Source of the DNA: Sphaerolaimus hirsutus
Taxonomy: Eukaryota; Nematoda; Chromadorea; Monhysterida; Sphaerolaimidae
Direction: 5' to 3'
Assembly: GCA_964036195.1 (NCBI GenBank)
Contig: OZ038458.1
Span: forward strand, 10,553,832 to 10,617,831
Length of the DNA: 64,000 nt
The notes under the pieces are model-generated. The model saw nothing but the letters and a program-made list of their open reading frames with translations, searched no databases and had not been told where the DNA came from. Within the stretch, counting starts at the first letter, position 1, and each line of letters begins with the position of its first letter. Positions 1 through 12,500 of this stretch are shown here, one piece after another. The translations under genes and the position numbers were made by a program.

Positions 1-3000
1 GTCGGTGCCGCACTGCGCCGACAAGTGGCCGCACTTCACCGCGCCCAAACGGCCGGCTATCTTGCCGCAAGTGGAGTCCTGGGGGCAGTCCAAGACCCTG
101 TAAAATGCCCTGTAAAATGTATAAAGGTCATGCAAAATGTCAAAAGTCATGGAAAATGCCCTGGAAAATGGCAACTCGGTTGGCATTTTCCATGACTTTT
201 GACACTTTGCATGACATTTTACATTTTACAGAGCATTTTACAGGGTCTGGGACTGGCACCAGCTCGCACACGTAAGCTGATGGTTTGTCGGTGGTCGTCG
301 AGTGCGGAGCGTTGTGCTGCTGATCGTGCGCGCTGAGTATGATCAGTTCCAGGTCTCGTTCGGCCCACTCGGAGATTAGGCGCAGACGGGCGCGTACAAC
401 ATGGGTAGCCAGCTGCATCGCGTCGACCACCACTGCGCTCTGGGTGTGGAATTGGCGGAAATTAGAGCGGATGAATTTTGCACGCCAGAGAAGAAAAAAA
501 ACCTACTGTGGTTGCACTGGAAACAGTATCACCTAGTTGACTGATATTGTAAACACAGTTCACGATATCTGCCCAATCAGCAAATCTGTCGTCAATTTCC
601 GGCAGCGTCTCTGACTTTGCTGACAGAAAATCAACCGCTTTGACGATATTGTGCCCAACCTGTAACAAACCGGGTAATAAATATAATCAATGCATGGTTT
701 GAACACAACATCCAAGCAGCAAAGTGTAGTAGTTGATTGACTAAGGCAAGGACGGCGCTTGATTTCGTTCAACTGATTTTAAAAAATATGGAAAAATTTC
801 TGGTAGACATGCACTAGTTATTTTACTTTGTTTCGCGCAACCGCCCAATTTCGCTCAAACATTGACAGTGAGGGTTCTTGTCAGATGTTTTAATTGTCGT
901 TTCAGCATTTTCGTTTCTTCGTAGCGATGAAACACGACGATAAACGTTTGTTTTAACAACTCGTTTTTGAAAAACTAATAAACTAAAAAACATAATTTTT
1001 TAAACGGCAAGGAACGCCGACCATCCCAAGTTATCACAGCTAAATTGATGTCCTACTCCAAAAACGCAAAGCCAATTTCCAACAGCGAACCTCATCCAAC
1101 AGGGCCTCATCACATCCAGTAACAGCGAGCTGATCCCTGAGCGCCGCGTGCACCCTGTGCCAGCCGCCCCTGCCCTTCCTACCGGCGTCAACTGTCGCGC
1201 CGTTGCCGGGAGTTGACGCGCCAGCCGCGTCGGCGCACTGCTGCAGCAGATCTTCGAGTCGAGCGGCGCAGCGGCGGGCGTACGCCCGCTGCAGACCGGT
1301 CGTCGTGCCGCGGAGGTCGGACGCGAGCAGAGTGGCTGCAGTGGAGTCGGTTGTCTGGGGGGGGCACGGGTTTGGGCGATTATGGTGTGGAAGGGTCAGC
1401 ACTTGTACGCACAAACGCCCGGCACGCACAAACACCCGGCACGCACAAAATGAAAACCCGGTACGCACAAACGCCCGGTAAGCACAAAACTAGTTATTTT
1501 TGACCGTTTTTTTCTCACTTGACACCTTCAACAATCAACAACACTGACACAATCACAACATTTGCAGATGATGAGGGTCATGACCCTTTTGTCAACGTCA
1601 TGCATGCAGTAGTGATGGAAAATACCATTCTGCCATGGCCTGTCATCTGCAAATGTTGTCGATTGTGTCAGTGTTGTTGATTGTTGAAGGTGTCAAGTGG
1701 AAAAAATGGTAAAAGATAGCTAAGGTTTTGTGCGTACCAGGCGTTTGTGCATACCGGGTTATCATTTTGTGCGTGCCGGGCGTTTGTGCGTGCCAGGTGT
1801 TTGTGGTGTGGAATGTTGATATTGACAATTTTGGGACAATATTGAATTTCGACACCAATGCGAATTATAAAATAAGTATAGACGGTACACGTTTATCGGG
1901 AATGGAGATCGAAAAATTTAAAAAGCGTCGAAAATAGTTACAAACTGTAAAAATCGGATCACCACAACTGGATCACGTCGCATTCCGATAGTACCAAAAC
2001 CGAATGTATCACCTGTTTCTCCTCATCCAATACATCGTGCGACCTGAGTGCATCAAGTAGCAGACGCAGCAAACGCGGGTATTCATTCTCGAAGCACTGA
2101 CGCACTGAAATTGGTATGCCCTCAGACAACTGCTTTTCCACATGCGCGAGCAGCGCGTGCCAAGAACTGTTGACATTCTGTGTAATTTTTTTCTATTTGA
2201 TTTTGAGGGAGCTGGATTCAATTCCGCATAAAGTGAACTGAAAACTGAGAAGAGAAAAGTGAAAAGGCAAGTGAAAAAGTAAAAACAACAAACAATTGCA
2301 AGTGGGTGAAAAAAGAAGAAAAATGCGAACATTTCATCGATAGAAATCAGAAACAATGCTTTCTATGTCATAATTCATCCATTACGCTTTATTATTTATT
2401 TTTCACTTTTCACTTCACTTTTTGCGGATTTGGCCTCCGGCGTAACAAAAATTGACAATTAACCACAGTCACAACTTAATCGACAAAATCAAATATTCAA
2501 CAAACCGACAAAGTATCCTCAATCTCACTCTTATACTCTAACCCTCCCTCCCCCTCGATCATAGCCCTCAATCCAATTTTCAATCCATGCACATTTGCAG
2601 CGGCGGCGGCGAGCGCGGCGGACAATGTTCCCGCAGATGACCAAGCGTTGGCGCGCACCGCGGCGCCCAGGTTTGCCGCGCTGCCGCCGCCCGCAGTTGA
2701 TTGAGTTGGATTGGGTTGTCCTTGCTGCAAGGATGCGGTCGAGCTGCGAATGATTTGATCGACTGCAGTTGTTATAATATTGGGCCCACACACTAGTTGA
2801 CATCACAAATTCGTGTCAACTGAATGTCAACTAAATATAAAAAAAATAATTCAAGGCCTCAAAGTTTATCGAAACATGAAAATGAAGTGTTAAAATTTTC
2901 AATTGACTATGCTCTATCATACAGGAAAGTTGAAATCACATACTTAACCGAAATGTAGTTAATTTAGTTGACACAAATTTTGATGTCAACTAATGTGTGT

Positions 3001-5670
3001 GGGCCCATTGTAGCTAATTTGCTATCTGTAAACCAAAATCAGTTATCAACTGTAATCAGTTACTTTTTTCGGTTTGGGATGCCTCCGCTTCAATACAATC
3101 AAAAATTTCAACCAAGCAACGAACGCATCTGCCCTCAATCCGGCGGTAGTTCCGACCCTGTGCATGACGCTGGCGTTGGCCAACTCGGACAGCAACGAGT
3201 CCACCTGCTCGTGGGTCTCTTGCATCATGAGACGCACCTGCGCCTGCAGACCGCCCACGTGCAGCAGCACCTGGCGACGCGAATAATCACTTAGGGTAGC
3301 AATAACATGGTTACCCAGTCCCAGAGTTGTTAAAAGCACTGAACTTTTTTTAAATGTAAGCGTAAACGTTAAGTATTTTATTTTTACTCACCCCCGAATA
3401 CAGAAAACGTAAAGTAAATTTTTTAGTTTTACACTGCGTAAAACGTGAGTAAATACCAGTGTTTTGACACAGGGAAAACGTAAGAGCAAGTATTTATCGA
3501 TTTTGTACCCAAAAAAGTGAGTAAAAGTAAAAGCGAGAGTCTTTTGCTTTCCCTACCCATCGCAACTTCAATGATTTCCGTTTCAATTTGTTTGTGTTAT
3601 TTTTGCTTTTTATGCACCCCCATTAATTTTTCAAAAAACGTTTTCTGTACTCGCGTACTTTCAAAACGTACGCGTAACGCTGATTATTTTTTTCTGAACG
3701 AAAAGTAAACGTATTTAATCAGTACTCGAGTATATTATGTATCTTTCGAGTAAACGTAAATACGTTTTAACAACTATGCCCCAATCCCTCACAACATCTA
3801 AAGCAGCCCCAGCACGATTCACCTGTACCAGGCACGCCACATTGGGTGCATTCGCAGCTGCGAGAGCCACGCCCAACGCGTGCCGCGCCAGTCCGCACAG
3901 GGCGCTCTGCTGCCGCGGCAACTCTGCCAGGTACTGCTGCAGCACGGCTACCGCGCCGACGCCGTCGCGGCCCGACAGCTCGGCCAGCTCGCGCAGGATC
4001 GTCGAGCACTTGAGCATGTCGCGCGGCGACAGACGCGTAGAGGGCGCGTGGTGATCGGCCGTGCCCACGCCCAGAGACAGGTAAGGGTAGGCGGCGCTGT
4101 TCTGCGATCGGAGGTGTTTTTGTGTAGGAATCGTAAACGCTAAGAACCTATTTGCACGATAAAAAGTACAAATAGTAACATGATTTACTCGACAGACACG
4201 ATACTCTACAAACAGATAGGAGTTATGTCTCGGCTGGCAGATGGTCAGCCGAGAACTTATGGAAGGCTTGATGAAGACGATGTGATGGTGAGAGATGATG
4301 ATCGGGACGAAAGTGATGACGTCATGATGGTGTGTTTACTCCGGAAAAATGTACATCGTAATGTCATCCGAGTATTTTAAGTAGCCTGGTTACCTGGTAC
4401 GGTTGTTTTGTCGAACAATTTTTATTGATGAGTTTTTCAAGGAATTGGGGCCTATTTTCCGTCTGAATTTTTGAATGAAATACGAGACGTCATTGACCCG
4501 TGATCCAAATAAAACAATATATTTAAATACCGTATTACCTCGAAATACCCCCATGGGGGTTTTTTATTTAGGGGCGGGGGTTGTGCTGTTCCATTTCAGT
4601 TTACAGTTTTCACCTAGTTGAAAATTATCATTTTTCACTTTAAACTATCTCGTTAATATTAGATGGTTTATTTTTTGAAACGCGAAAATTAATTTTCCAT
4701 TAATTTCGCCAGCAAAATTTGAGGGGGGTTAATTCGAGGGGGGTTATCATTTTGTCAGAAATTTTCGTGAAATTCATAGTAAAGAATACGCTTTTTCATA
4801 CACAAAAGCGTTAATAAACGTGAGAAAATAGGTTAGGTATATTGAGGCTATAGACATAAATACATCTGAACACAAATGAGCGTATAAGTGTAGCTGCAAT
4901 GCAAATTAGCAGTAATAAATACGTCATGTACATTGCGTACATGATGTACATCATTCAGGGGGGAATTTCGAGGGGGGGGGTTATTATTTCCCCAGCCCAT
5001 TTTGAGGGGGGAGGGTTAATTCGATGGGGGGTTAATTCAAGGGGGGATCATTCGAAGTAATACGGTAGCTTATGACTGCCAATGACGCAATGATGTTTTT
5101 TCTAAATTTATGGCTTTGTAAATATTTGAATGTCCTGGTGTTTGACGGTGAAGTTATGCAAAAATCTGAAATACGCAAAAATACGGTATTTTGAGATTTT
5201 TAGCTCAAATACTCAAAAAAAGAAAAACATTTGAATATACCGCAGGTGATGAATAGATCCCCACCCACAAAACACACCTTCAACTTAGCAGTGAGCTGCA
5301 AGAACCTGTGCACATGCCTCAGCAAGGTACACGCCTTATGCATGTTTGCCAGCTGGCCAGTTTGTTTGGCCATGGCTTCGTGCAGTCGGCGCGCCTGCCT
5401 AGCCAGCCCAGCGGCGGCAGCTCGTGACGCGGTCATCTGCAGCCGCACAGAGCCCACCATGTCGCCCATGCATTCAACTGAAGAAGCCTGGGCCACCAGC
5501 TTCTCGTCGTGAGCGCACACCTGAATATTGGAACAGTGCCAAATTGAAATAGTTCAGCAGAACCGCCTGTGTACGTCACGGACCTGTTGCATAAGTTTGT
5601 CATCGATAAGAGCAATCTCGGCATCAATTGTTGCGATCCGCTCGCTCACGTCAGGTACCACTTCAGCCAT
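1..5670 (-). CDS. COG5: COG5, conserved oligomeric Golgi complex subunit 5 (3' end beyond window)
   Basis: COG5 is a lobe-B subunit of the COG tethering complex, which acts in retrograde traffic at the Golgi. Ten exons (high to low): 5670-5584, 5520-5278, 4101-3793, 3270-3125, 2743-2593, 2177-2013, 1354-1091, 659-507, 439-260, 78-1, with phases that agree throughout; about 592 codons are here and the family is about 840 residues, so the C-terminus is outside. Visible family landmarks are HDEKLVAQASSVE with a following helix ending LLRHVHRFLQLTAKLK (N-terminal coiled region), FENEYPRLLRLL (mid-protein) and DLELIILSAHDQ (later helical region). The start at 5670 is the first ATG in a good context just before the conserved helix; the human protein has about 60 more residues upstream. 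The exon 78-1 frame rests on phase only. It is head to head with KRTCAP2. Donors include several with a pyrimidine at +3. Confidence 0.9.
79..259. mobile_element. Family A MITE forming the entire COG5 intron 9
   Basis: A foldback element whose inverted ends read GCAGTCCAAGACCCTG on the left and, on the reverse strand, GCCAGTCCCAGACCCTG on the right. Internal CATTTTACA and AAAATGTC blocks are mirrored. Its two ends coincide with the GT donor (minus strand, 259-258) and AG acceptor (80-79) of the COG5 intron. I could not find a clear target duplication. Confidence 0.75.
1401..1805. mobile_element. Foldback element with CGCACAAACGCCCGG end repeats
   Basis: The ends carry 3-4 tandem copies of a unit like GCACAAACGCCCGGCAC in opposite orientation (1401-1490 and 1722-1805). 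Inside, 1516-1575 and 1643-1705 form a long inverted repeat containing TTGACACCTTCAACAATC. A related degenerate copy lies at 9746-10675. It is in COG5 intron 6. Confidence 0.7.
2207..2445. mobile_element. Family M MITE (AAGTGAAAAGGCAAGTG words)
   Basis: The ends resemble TCAATTCCGCA and TGCGGATTTGGCC. The interior repeats the word AAGTGAAAAGGCAAGTG on one side and CACTTTTCACTTCAC on the other. Related copies are at 26108-26345, 27405-27728, 50341-50582, 58015-58163 and 63108-63233. Confidence 0.5.
2782..3006. mobile_element. Family B MITE (GGGCCCACACACTAGTTGACA ends)
   Basis: Long inverted ends: GGCCCACACACTAGTTGACA at the left and its near-perfect complement at 2985-3006. It fills most of the 381-bp COG5 intron 4. 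Related copies are at 15041-15254, 27085-27252, 32470-32757, 38913-39117 and 40915-41130. Confidence 0.75.
3325..3776. mobile_element. Family F MITE (GTTGTTAAAA ends, GTAAACGTAAA words)
   Basis: Terminal GTTGTTAAAA at the left and TTTTAACAAC at the right. The interior is an array of GTAAACG, GAGTAAA and CGTACGCG words. It fills about 450 of the 522 bp of COG5 intron 3. Copies: 23330-23515 (partial) and 52495-53032. Confidence 0.7.
4529..5066. mobile_element. Family G MITE (CCGTATT...AATACGG, TA duplication)
   Basis: Ends are TACCGTATTACCTCGAAATA and its complement, followed by mirrored G and C runs (ACCCCCATGGGGG). The likely target duplication is TA. At least eight related copies occur in the window. 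It lies in COG5 intron 2. Confidence 0.75.
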
Positions 5671-6317
5671 TACGAAGGAAGAAACAGCGAAATTCGCAGC
5701 GCCGCGTTGGCGACAATGGACGGGGCCGTGTTTAGAATGTGGATATGATTTGCATACCTCACTCACTTGGCAGATCGGGCCATTTCCACTGTATTAGTTC
5801 TAGTGACGGAAAAGCGCCAAGGGAAAAAATGGAAATGGCTCCATGGAAAATGACGCCACAGTGCCATCAGATAAAATGGCGCTGGGTGCCAAAGGGCGCC
5901 AGAGACAAAGGCACCAACAATAAAAGTCTATTTCTGTAGTTATATTAATGCAGAAGCATTTGTAAAAATGCAATGTGTTATATCATTCTCCTGATTGTAA
6001 TAAGCTATATTTGAGTACATAAATATAGATAAGGCACTTAAATATGTAAGTAGATAAACTTCAGGGATACCCCATACATAAACTCTAACAATGGCATCCT
6101 GGCACCATCTAAAACAATGGCGCCGGGCGCCAAATGGTACCAGCAAAAAATGGTACCAAGCGCCAAGGGCACCATGGCACCATCAGAAATGATGGCACCA
6201 GACGCCAGAGAAAAGTACGCCAGCGGCATGGCGCCATTCCATCGCTAATATATTCCTTTCTATCGAGCCGCGTATCCGTTTCTTATTTGCACACTCAAAA
6301 AAGGAAAACCTGCGAAA
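5671..6317. promoter_or_regulatory. Shared head-to-head promoter region of COG5 and KR TCAP2, carrying a family L element
   Basis: The two start codons are 647 bp apart and point away from each other, so both promoters must lie here or in the 5' leaders. No TATA box was assigned. Most of the interval (5799-6246) is an element with TAGTGACGG / CCATCGCTA ends and repeated GGCGCCA words. Confidence 0.5.
5799..6246. mobile_element. Family L element (TAGTGATGG ends, GGCGCCATGG words)
   Basis: The ends are TAGTGACGGAAAAGCGCC and GGCGCCATTCCATCGCTA, near-complements. The interior has many GGCACCA / GGCGCCA words. Relatives: 55033-55146 (short) and 63786 to the window end. I found no target duplication. 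Confidence 0.55.
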
Positions 6318-9152
6318 ATGTCGCACTACGTGTCCGGTATTCTCTCTTTGATTCTGGCGATTTCGATCGCGGCAGCGATGCAAGTGCTGCGAGTTACGAT
6401 CGCCGCTAGCAGAATTGGCACGCTTCTCGGTGGATTGGCAGGAGCGCACGTTTTTCTTTTCCTTTTGACAGTTCGTTAGCAATTACGTGATTTGGCGCTG
6501 TGCCAGTTTTGAATTTGGAGTCTGTGTGGGCTTGGGAGACACGCTACGTCACATTGACGGTTTTTGAGTCGTGACAGACGGTTTTGAATGTTCCGAGTCT
6601 ACGCTGACGAGTAGAACTTTTGAAGTTGAAGTTGAATTTTTTGAAATTTTGTCGCTTATCTATTGAAAAATTGAAATATTTTTGACAAAGATTCTCCCAT
6701 TGCTATTCCATTCCATTGCAAACTTTGTGCTCAACTTTTTTACAGGCTGTGAGCAACCTGGAAATGCACCTGTTTGGTGACACGTTCCAAGCGAAGCTGA
6801 TCCCCGAAGGTATAGTATATCTCTTACTTACTATTAGATAAATCTGCGTGATTTTTCAAAGATTTCTTCATCTCGCAGTCGTTTCCTGCCTCGCTGTGTC
6901 CGTGTTGTCATGTGCCGCCGTTCACAGAGTCTGTGTCACCACCTGGTTCGTTTTTTGTACCTGCTTCCTGCAGGGGTCTTCTAGATTTCGACCCTCCGGG
7001 GGGTTGAATAGTTAGCAAGTCGCTCCTCCGGATGGATAGATAGCTGAAAAATTTTCTGGGGGGGGGGGGTTCGCGGGGGTTCAATATATAGGCATAGAAG
7101 GAAGAAAATGGAGAAAAATCGCTAAAAGAGGTGAAAATGGGTATATAAGCACATATACTACTAAAAATAGCTGAAAATAGGCAGTTAGACGCATGAACTA
7201 GTGATTTTGGAGGTGAAAATCTGTATAAAGGTACGAAAAATAGCGATTTTGAGTGAAAATTGGGGTATAGTTTCTGAAAAATCGCTCCAGATAGGTAGAT
7301 AGCTAGCCAATTTGGGGGGGGGGGCGAGGGCAAGGACGTATCCAGGGGGGGGGGCGGGGGGGGCTGCAGCCCCCCCCCTTCTCGGGGTGAGACTTAAAAA
7401 GTCCCGGAAAATGCAACTTTTCCTGTATATTTTTCGATGTTGCTAAAAATTTTTGCGCGCAAGCGCGCAATTCCTCACCCATGCATTGTATTTTCAGCGT
7501 ATCGGCACCATGTAAACCAAAATCCTTAGAAAAGAACACATTTTTGCGAATTTTGCTGTATATGTATGCATATTTACATACATATAAAGCGGTTCCTGGC
7601 GCTGGCGCTGGTGCTAACGCCAATAGCGCCATGGCGTGGCTCCTTTGTATGGCGCTAGCACTAGGGTTCAAACGGGACCAGTTTTTCGGACCGGGACCGG
7701 GACCGGGACCAGAAATTTTTCTTATCGGGACCGGGACCGGGACCGGGACTAGGTGGTCGGGACCGGGACCGGGACCGGGACTGGCATTTTTCAATTGTCA
7801 GGACCGGGACCGGGACCGGGACTGGGGCATCCGGACCGGGACCAGGATTTGCCGAACCAGTTACCAGGACCACAGCTCCCTTTTGAGCCCTATCGGGACC
7901 GATAACCATTTGAATGCATATTTTCAGAAGTTTCATACGATTTTCACACTTCATTCAATCAAAATTGTCATCAAAAATATAATAAAAGTCACAAAATTCA
8001 ATTGAGTCACAAAATTCAATTGAGTCACAAAATTCAATTGAGTCACAAAAAAGGACATAATGCACGAAAATTATGACAGTGAGTATTGATACATAAGCTG
8101 GCGCAGTGCTTTCTGAAGGAAACAAAAAATTTTAAGCCTTCTCTGATGTCGAACATGAATGAGAATGTTTGGAACTCACCGAAAAAAACGTCAAAAATTT
8201 GTCGACGGAATGAGAATGCGCCGACTGGCGCGAATTTTTTTGAATTTTACAAGTATTCAAAAGGCAAAATTTGGATCCAGTCCGGTCAATTTTTCTTATC
8301 GGGACCGCTGAAAAATTCCGGGACCGGGACCGGGACCGGGACTGGGTGGTCGGGACCGGGACCGGGACCGGGACTGGCCTTTTTCAATTGTCGGGACCGG
8401 GACCGGGACTGGGGTGTCGGGACCGGGACCGGGACCGCCCCAGTCCCGACGTTTTGCCGAACCATGTACCGGGACCGCGGTCCCGTTTGAACCCTAGCTA
8501 GCACCAAAACGTCTTACCGTCCCTATATAGGGAAAAAATTTTAGGGGGGGGGGCTGAGCCCCCCCCGTTCGCCGGCCCCCGTAAACAAGCAGCCCCCCCC
8601 CGCTCAAAAATCCTGGATACGTCCCTGGGCGAGGGGATAGTAGCCCAAAATTATGCCTCCAGGATAGATAAATAGATAGCTGAGCGGCTACTTATACTAC
8701 ATATACTACTAAAAATAGCTGAAAATAGGCAGTTAGACGCATGAACTAGTGATTTTGGAGGTGAAAATCTATAAAAGGGTATGAAAAATAGCGATTTTGA
8801 GCGAAATTTGGGGTCGTGTTTCTCAAAACTCGCTCCAGGTAGATAGCTGGGCGATTTAGGGGGGGGGGGGGGGGTTAGTGGATAGTAGCTCAAAATTTTG
8901 CCTCCGGGATAGATAGATAGCTGAGCGGCCTCCGGGATAGATAGATAGCTGGGCGGTTTGGGGGGCGGGTACCCCAACCCCCCCTTTCCTACCCCTGGCT
9001 TCCTGTCTTGGTTTGTGTCGGTTTACATTTTGTCAACTTTCAGCGTTTTGTTCTCGATCGGCTTCGCGTACATGACCCACTGCGTGGCGAACACAAAGTA
9101 TGGTGCCGTGGCGGCCAAGCCCGTGCCGGTGTCGGGCAAAAAGCACAAGTGA
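6318..9152 (+). CDS. KRTCAP2: KRTCAP2 / KCP2, oligosaccharyltransferase accessory subunit
   Basis: KRTCAP2 is a small ER membrane subunit of the STT3A-type oligosaccharyltransferase, used in co-translational N-glycosylation. Four exons: 6318-6470, 6746-6809, 6879-6945, 9044-9152 (TGA), 130 residues against about 136 in mammals; phases agree (0, 1, 2). Diagnostic stretches are NLEMHLFGDTFQAKLIPE (the family's NLENLVFGKGFQAKIFPE) and VHRVCVTTC across the exon 3/4 joint. The product is mostly hydrophobic, with about four membrane spans, and ends in basic GKKHK, typical of ER retention and of this family. The ATG at 6318 starts the only open frame feeding exon 2. Introns 1 and 3 both use the donor GTTCGT. 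Intron 3 is inflated by three nested transposons. AATAAA follows at 9383. Confidence 0.93.
7331..8627. mobile_element. Family E hAT-like element, middle of nest
   Basis: It begins CAAGGACGTATCCAGG and ends CCTGGATACGTCCCTG, flanked by the 8-bp duplication GGCGAGGG (7323-7330 and 8628-8635). It carries the GCGCGCAAGCGCGCA palindrome near 7455 and GGCGCCATGGCG words near 7620-7640. It is interrupted by the element at 7662-8496. Confidence 0.9.
7662..8496. mobile_element. Family D hAT-like element with GGGACC array, innermost of nest
   Basis: It begins TAGGGTTCAAACGGGACC and ends CCCGTTTGAACCCTA, flanked by the 8-bp duplication GCTAGCAC (7654-7661 and 8497-8504). The arms are tandem GGGACC arrays (7685-7850 and 8285-8450). 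No coding region; open frames across it are repeat translations. Confidence 0.92.
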
Positions 9153-9382
9153 TTTCGGACCCGGAAACATTCAGCTGGGGTAGGAACCGTTTTGTGTTTA
9201 TTCATTCCGTTTATCACAAGATTTGCTTTTTTTCACACTGGTGTCTATGCGGAAATATTTTGTTGCCTTTTTGTTTGTACTGGGTGACCTGTGATGTTTT
9301 TTTTTTGCTTTTCTGGTTGTCTTTGTTCTCGCCGTGAACCGCTGCGTTCATTGTATTATATTTATTTGTATTTGAAAATTGA

Positions 9383-9388
9383 AATAAA
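9383..9388 (+). promoter_or_regulatory. Likely KRTCAP2 polyadenylation signal
   Basis: AATAAA 231 bp after the stop codon. The rest of 9153-9582 is AT-rich 3' UTR and spacer with no other recognised feature. Confidence 0.55.
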
Positions 9389-9582
9389 ACACGGAATTGA
9401 CACTGCCCCATTTTCCTTGTACCTCTGTGTGCCTTTCGATCGCAGTGTGGTGGCTGAGTTACCGGCCTGCCAACGATTTATCGCTTACTAACAGCGGATC
9501 CGAAATTTAATTTTTTATTATATTTTTTTGAATTTTTTTACTTCCTAGTTTGAATTTTATTCCGGGTTCAAAATTGTGCGTG

Positions 9583-12500
9583 ATGTCGCTTCAACGAGAT
9601 TTCGTTCGTCTATGTGTTGCACTGTCGATAGTCGCGATGACTGTGCAGACTCGGCCAGTTACAGTCAGTTTAATTTTTTCTTTGTCAGCTGTTCTTCCAT
9701 CCGTTTCTGCGTAATACGTGAGCTGGTGTGTAGTTAGGGTGGCCCTGTGTACGCGCGCAGGGCCGTATCCAGGGGGGGGCGGGGGGGGGGGCTGCAGCCC
9801 CCCCCCCTCCCGGGGCGAGACCAGAAAGTGGCCAGAAAATGCGACTTTTTTAACGTCAGCGTAAAAATTTTTGCGCGCAAGCGCGCATTCTTCACCAGAT
9901 ATAAGGTATTATCATCAGATTTGCTCCATGTGGTCGCAAATCATTAAAAATTTTGTGCTTTTTGCTGTTTTGTATGTATATATACATACATATACAGCGT
10001 TCCATGGCGCTGACGCCAATGGCACCATGGCGTGGCGCCTACTAATGGCGCCAGCGCCATGGCGCCATTCCGCCACTATGCAGCTAAAATTTTAGGGGGG
10101 GGGGGCTGAGCCCCCCCCCCTCGCCGGGCTCCGTAAACAAGCAGCCCCCCCCCCCGCTCAAAAAACCTAGATACGTCCCTGTACGCGCGTAAACCGGGCT
10201 CTCACATACGCCCGGCACGCACACAGGCCCGGCACGCACATAGCATGGGCTATTTGCAATTTGGTTTGCTTTATTTACATTTTTTACACATTGTTGCAGC
10301 TTGACATTGAATTGAAGCTGAATTCAAAAACGTTGATTTGTTTAGTGGAAATTTATATGAAATAATGTGTACGTAAAATGTACCTGGATAAATAAATAGG
10401 GGCAGTAAAATTAGTATACTACACAGTAGTATGAGAACTGTCACACCACGGCATAAAAGCGCAGTATGAAAACTGTCGCGTTACAGCAGAATGAGGTAAA
10501 AAATCCTAGTATATAAACTGTCACATTTTGGCATGAGAAGTGACGCGTTCTGGCATGTAAACTGTCGTTTCTGATGGTATATAAAGTGGCCAGTATTAGA
10601 CATGTCTTGGCTTCCGCACATTGCACCAGCTATGCGCGTGTCAGGCGTATGTGCGTGACGGGTTTACGTGCATACAAGGTCTGGTCCGTTAGGGTTAGGG
10701 TGTCAAAAATATTTATACGGAAAACTTAAAGGTAAAAAATTTCAGCTGCCGGAAAACTGATAGCGGAAAGGTCAAAAAGTTAGTGTTTAAACTGGATTGA
10801 CTTTTTTTGGATCGGGATTGGCATTTCAAATTTTCGGGATCGGAATTGGGATCATAACCATTTCGGGATCGGGATTCCAATTTTCAAATTTCGGAATCGG
10901 GAACACAAAATCCCGGAATTTTTTCGGCATCTCGGTTGTTTTCATACCTAACATTAGTTTATAACTGACCGCTCAGGGCGCCTCCCCAGCAGCCGCCCCG
11001 CTGCAGGGCGTCGGCGTCGGGCTGCCGTTCGGTTTGGGCAATTTAGGCGGCGGTGACGTGCAGGTGAATATGCCCTTCAATCAGGTGCGGCTGCCCGGCA
11101 CCGGGCCGCTGGCGAATAGGCCTTTCGTCAAGTTGAACGGGCCCAAGCAGGGCAATTTGGCTACCAAGCCTGGCGGTGATGGTGGGTTGAGTCGGATCGT
11201 ACGTATCCAGGATTTTTAAGCGGGGGGGGGGAGCTGTATGTATACTGAGCCAGGTTAATGGGGGGATGACATTTTACCTACAAAGTAACGGACTGGTGCC
11301 ATGGCGGGTGATGGCGCCAGAAACAACTGTATAGTATGTAAATATACGTACATTTACAGCGACAGGTACATGATTGAGTGTGTTTTCAGGGATGTGTGTT
11401 TGCGGGGACCGATGTGCTGAAGATACCGTGCGCGTAGGGGAAGAGTGCGCGGTTGCACGCAATTGTTTCACGCAAACCTTAAAAATTGATAGTAAAAGTT
11501 GCATTTTCCGGGGGTTTTCAGGTGTCACCCCAGCCCAGTTGCCAGGAACACCTTAAGTTAAGCACTTTTGCTCGTTTCCTAAGACCATGTTCATTTGTTA
11601 ACACCGCCGCAGGTACTCCCACTTTACGTTGCCCGGCCAACCTGAAACGCTCCTTTCTACCCCCTGGCGCTTCACCTGGACTAGGTCTCAGTCCATCACA
11701 AGCTGCGGCCGCCGCAGGGGCTGGCCAATCGCCAGTCAGCGTCATAAATATGCCCTTTTATGAGTTTCAAATGCCGCTCAGCAACGTGCGATCCGACGGC
11801 AGTAGAAATGAACTGCCGCAAGCGTTGCGACAGCGGATAAACAGGGAGCGGCAGATCGACGCGGCGCTGGGCGACCCAGTTGCCAGGGCGCTGGTCACCG
11901 GCCAGGATGTGCTGCAGGCGGCGCAACCGCAAGCGAGACAGGTCGGGCTCAAGGAATGTGGTTCAGGGGCGGTGATTGATAACGGGGAAATATCCATCAG
12001 TGTTGATATACTCGGCGGACCGCAAAGTATGTGCAGAATTAGGGTTGGGACGATACGACTCTTCGATATTGATATTCGATATATTTTTCTGAAACTCGAT
12101 ATTCGATATTGATACGATATGGACCCTCGATATCGATATTCGATATTAAAAAATGTTCGATTTTTGATATCGATATTTCGATATTTTCGATATTTCGATA
12201 TTTTGCTTTTGGTATAGCAGGGCATTTCTCATTTGGCATATTGCATTTCCATTTGATCACAAACCCAACTGATCATCTCTACTGAAAAGTAGATGATACA
12301 AATTTAAATGGCACACAATGATCAAAATGAGAAAATGATTTGAAAATGTGACAGATGTGGTAAGGAAAAGGTGCCAGCCCCATTTATAGGTGCCAGGCCA
12401 TGGTGCCATTGATGTTCCCATGGTGTAAGTAGCTATTAAACATACATATACTCTTATGTGAACATCTGAGAGTGCATTTGCACATGATTTGATGCTGCCG

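Larger units (their letters stand above)
6971..8997. mobile_element. Family I hAT-like element, outer of three nested elements
   Basis: It begins CAGGGGTC and ends ACCCCTG, flanked by the perfect 8-bp duplication GCTTCCTG (6963-6970 and 8998-9005). The arms contain GATAGATAGCTGA words and G runs. A second copy is at 24951-25541. Confidence 0.9.

Noticed and set aside
7685-8450. CRISPR-like regular repeats
   Set aside because: Contiguous 6-bp units with no spacers in an animal genome.
7303-8507. Long open frames rich in GPGPGPG or DRDRDRD on both strands
   Set aside because: They are translations of the GGGACC array in a transposon; no splice context or family.
10688-10705. TTAGGGTTAGGG, telomere-like
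   Set aside because: Only two units, formed by the TAGGGT end of transposon families.
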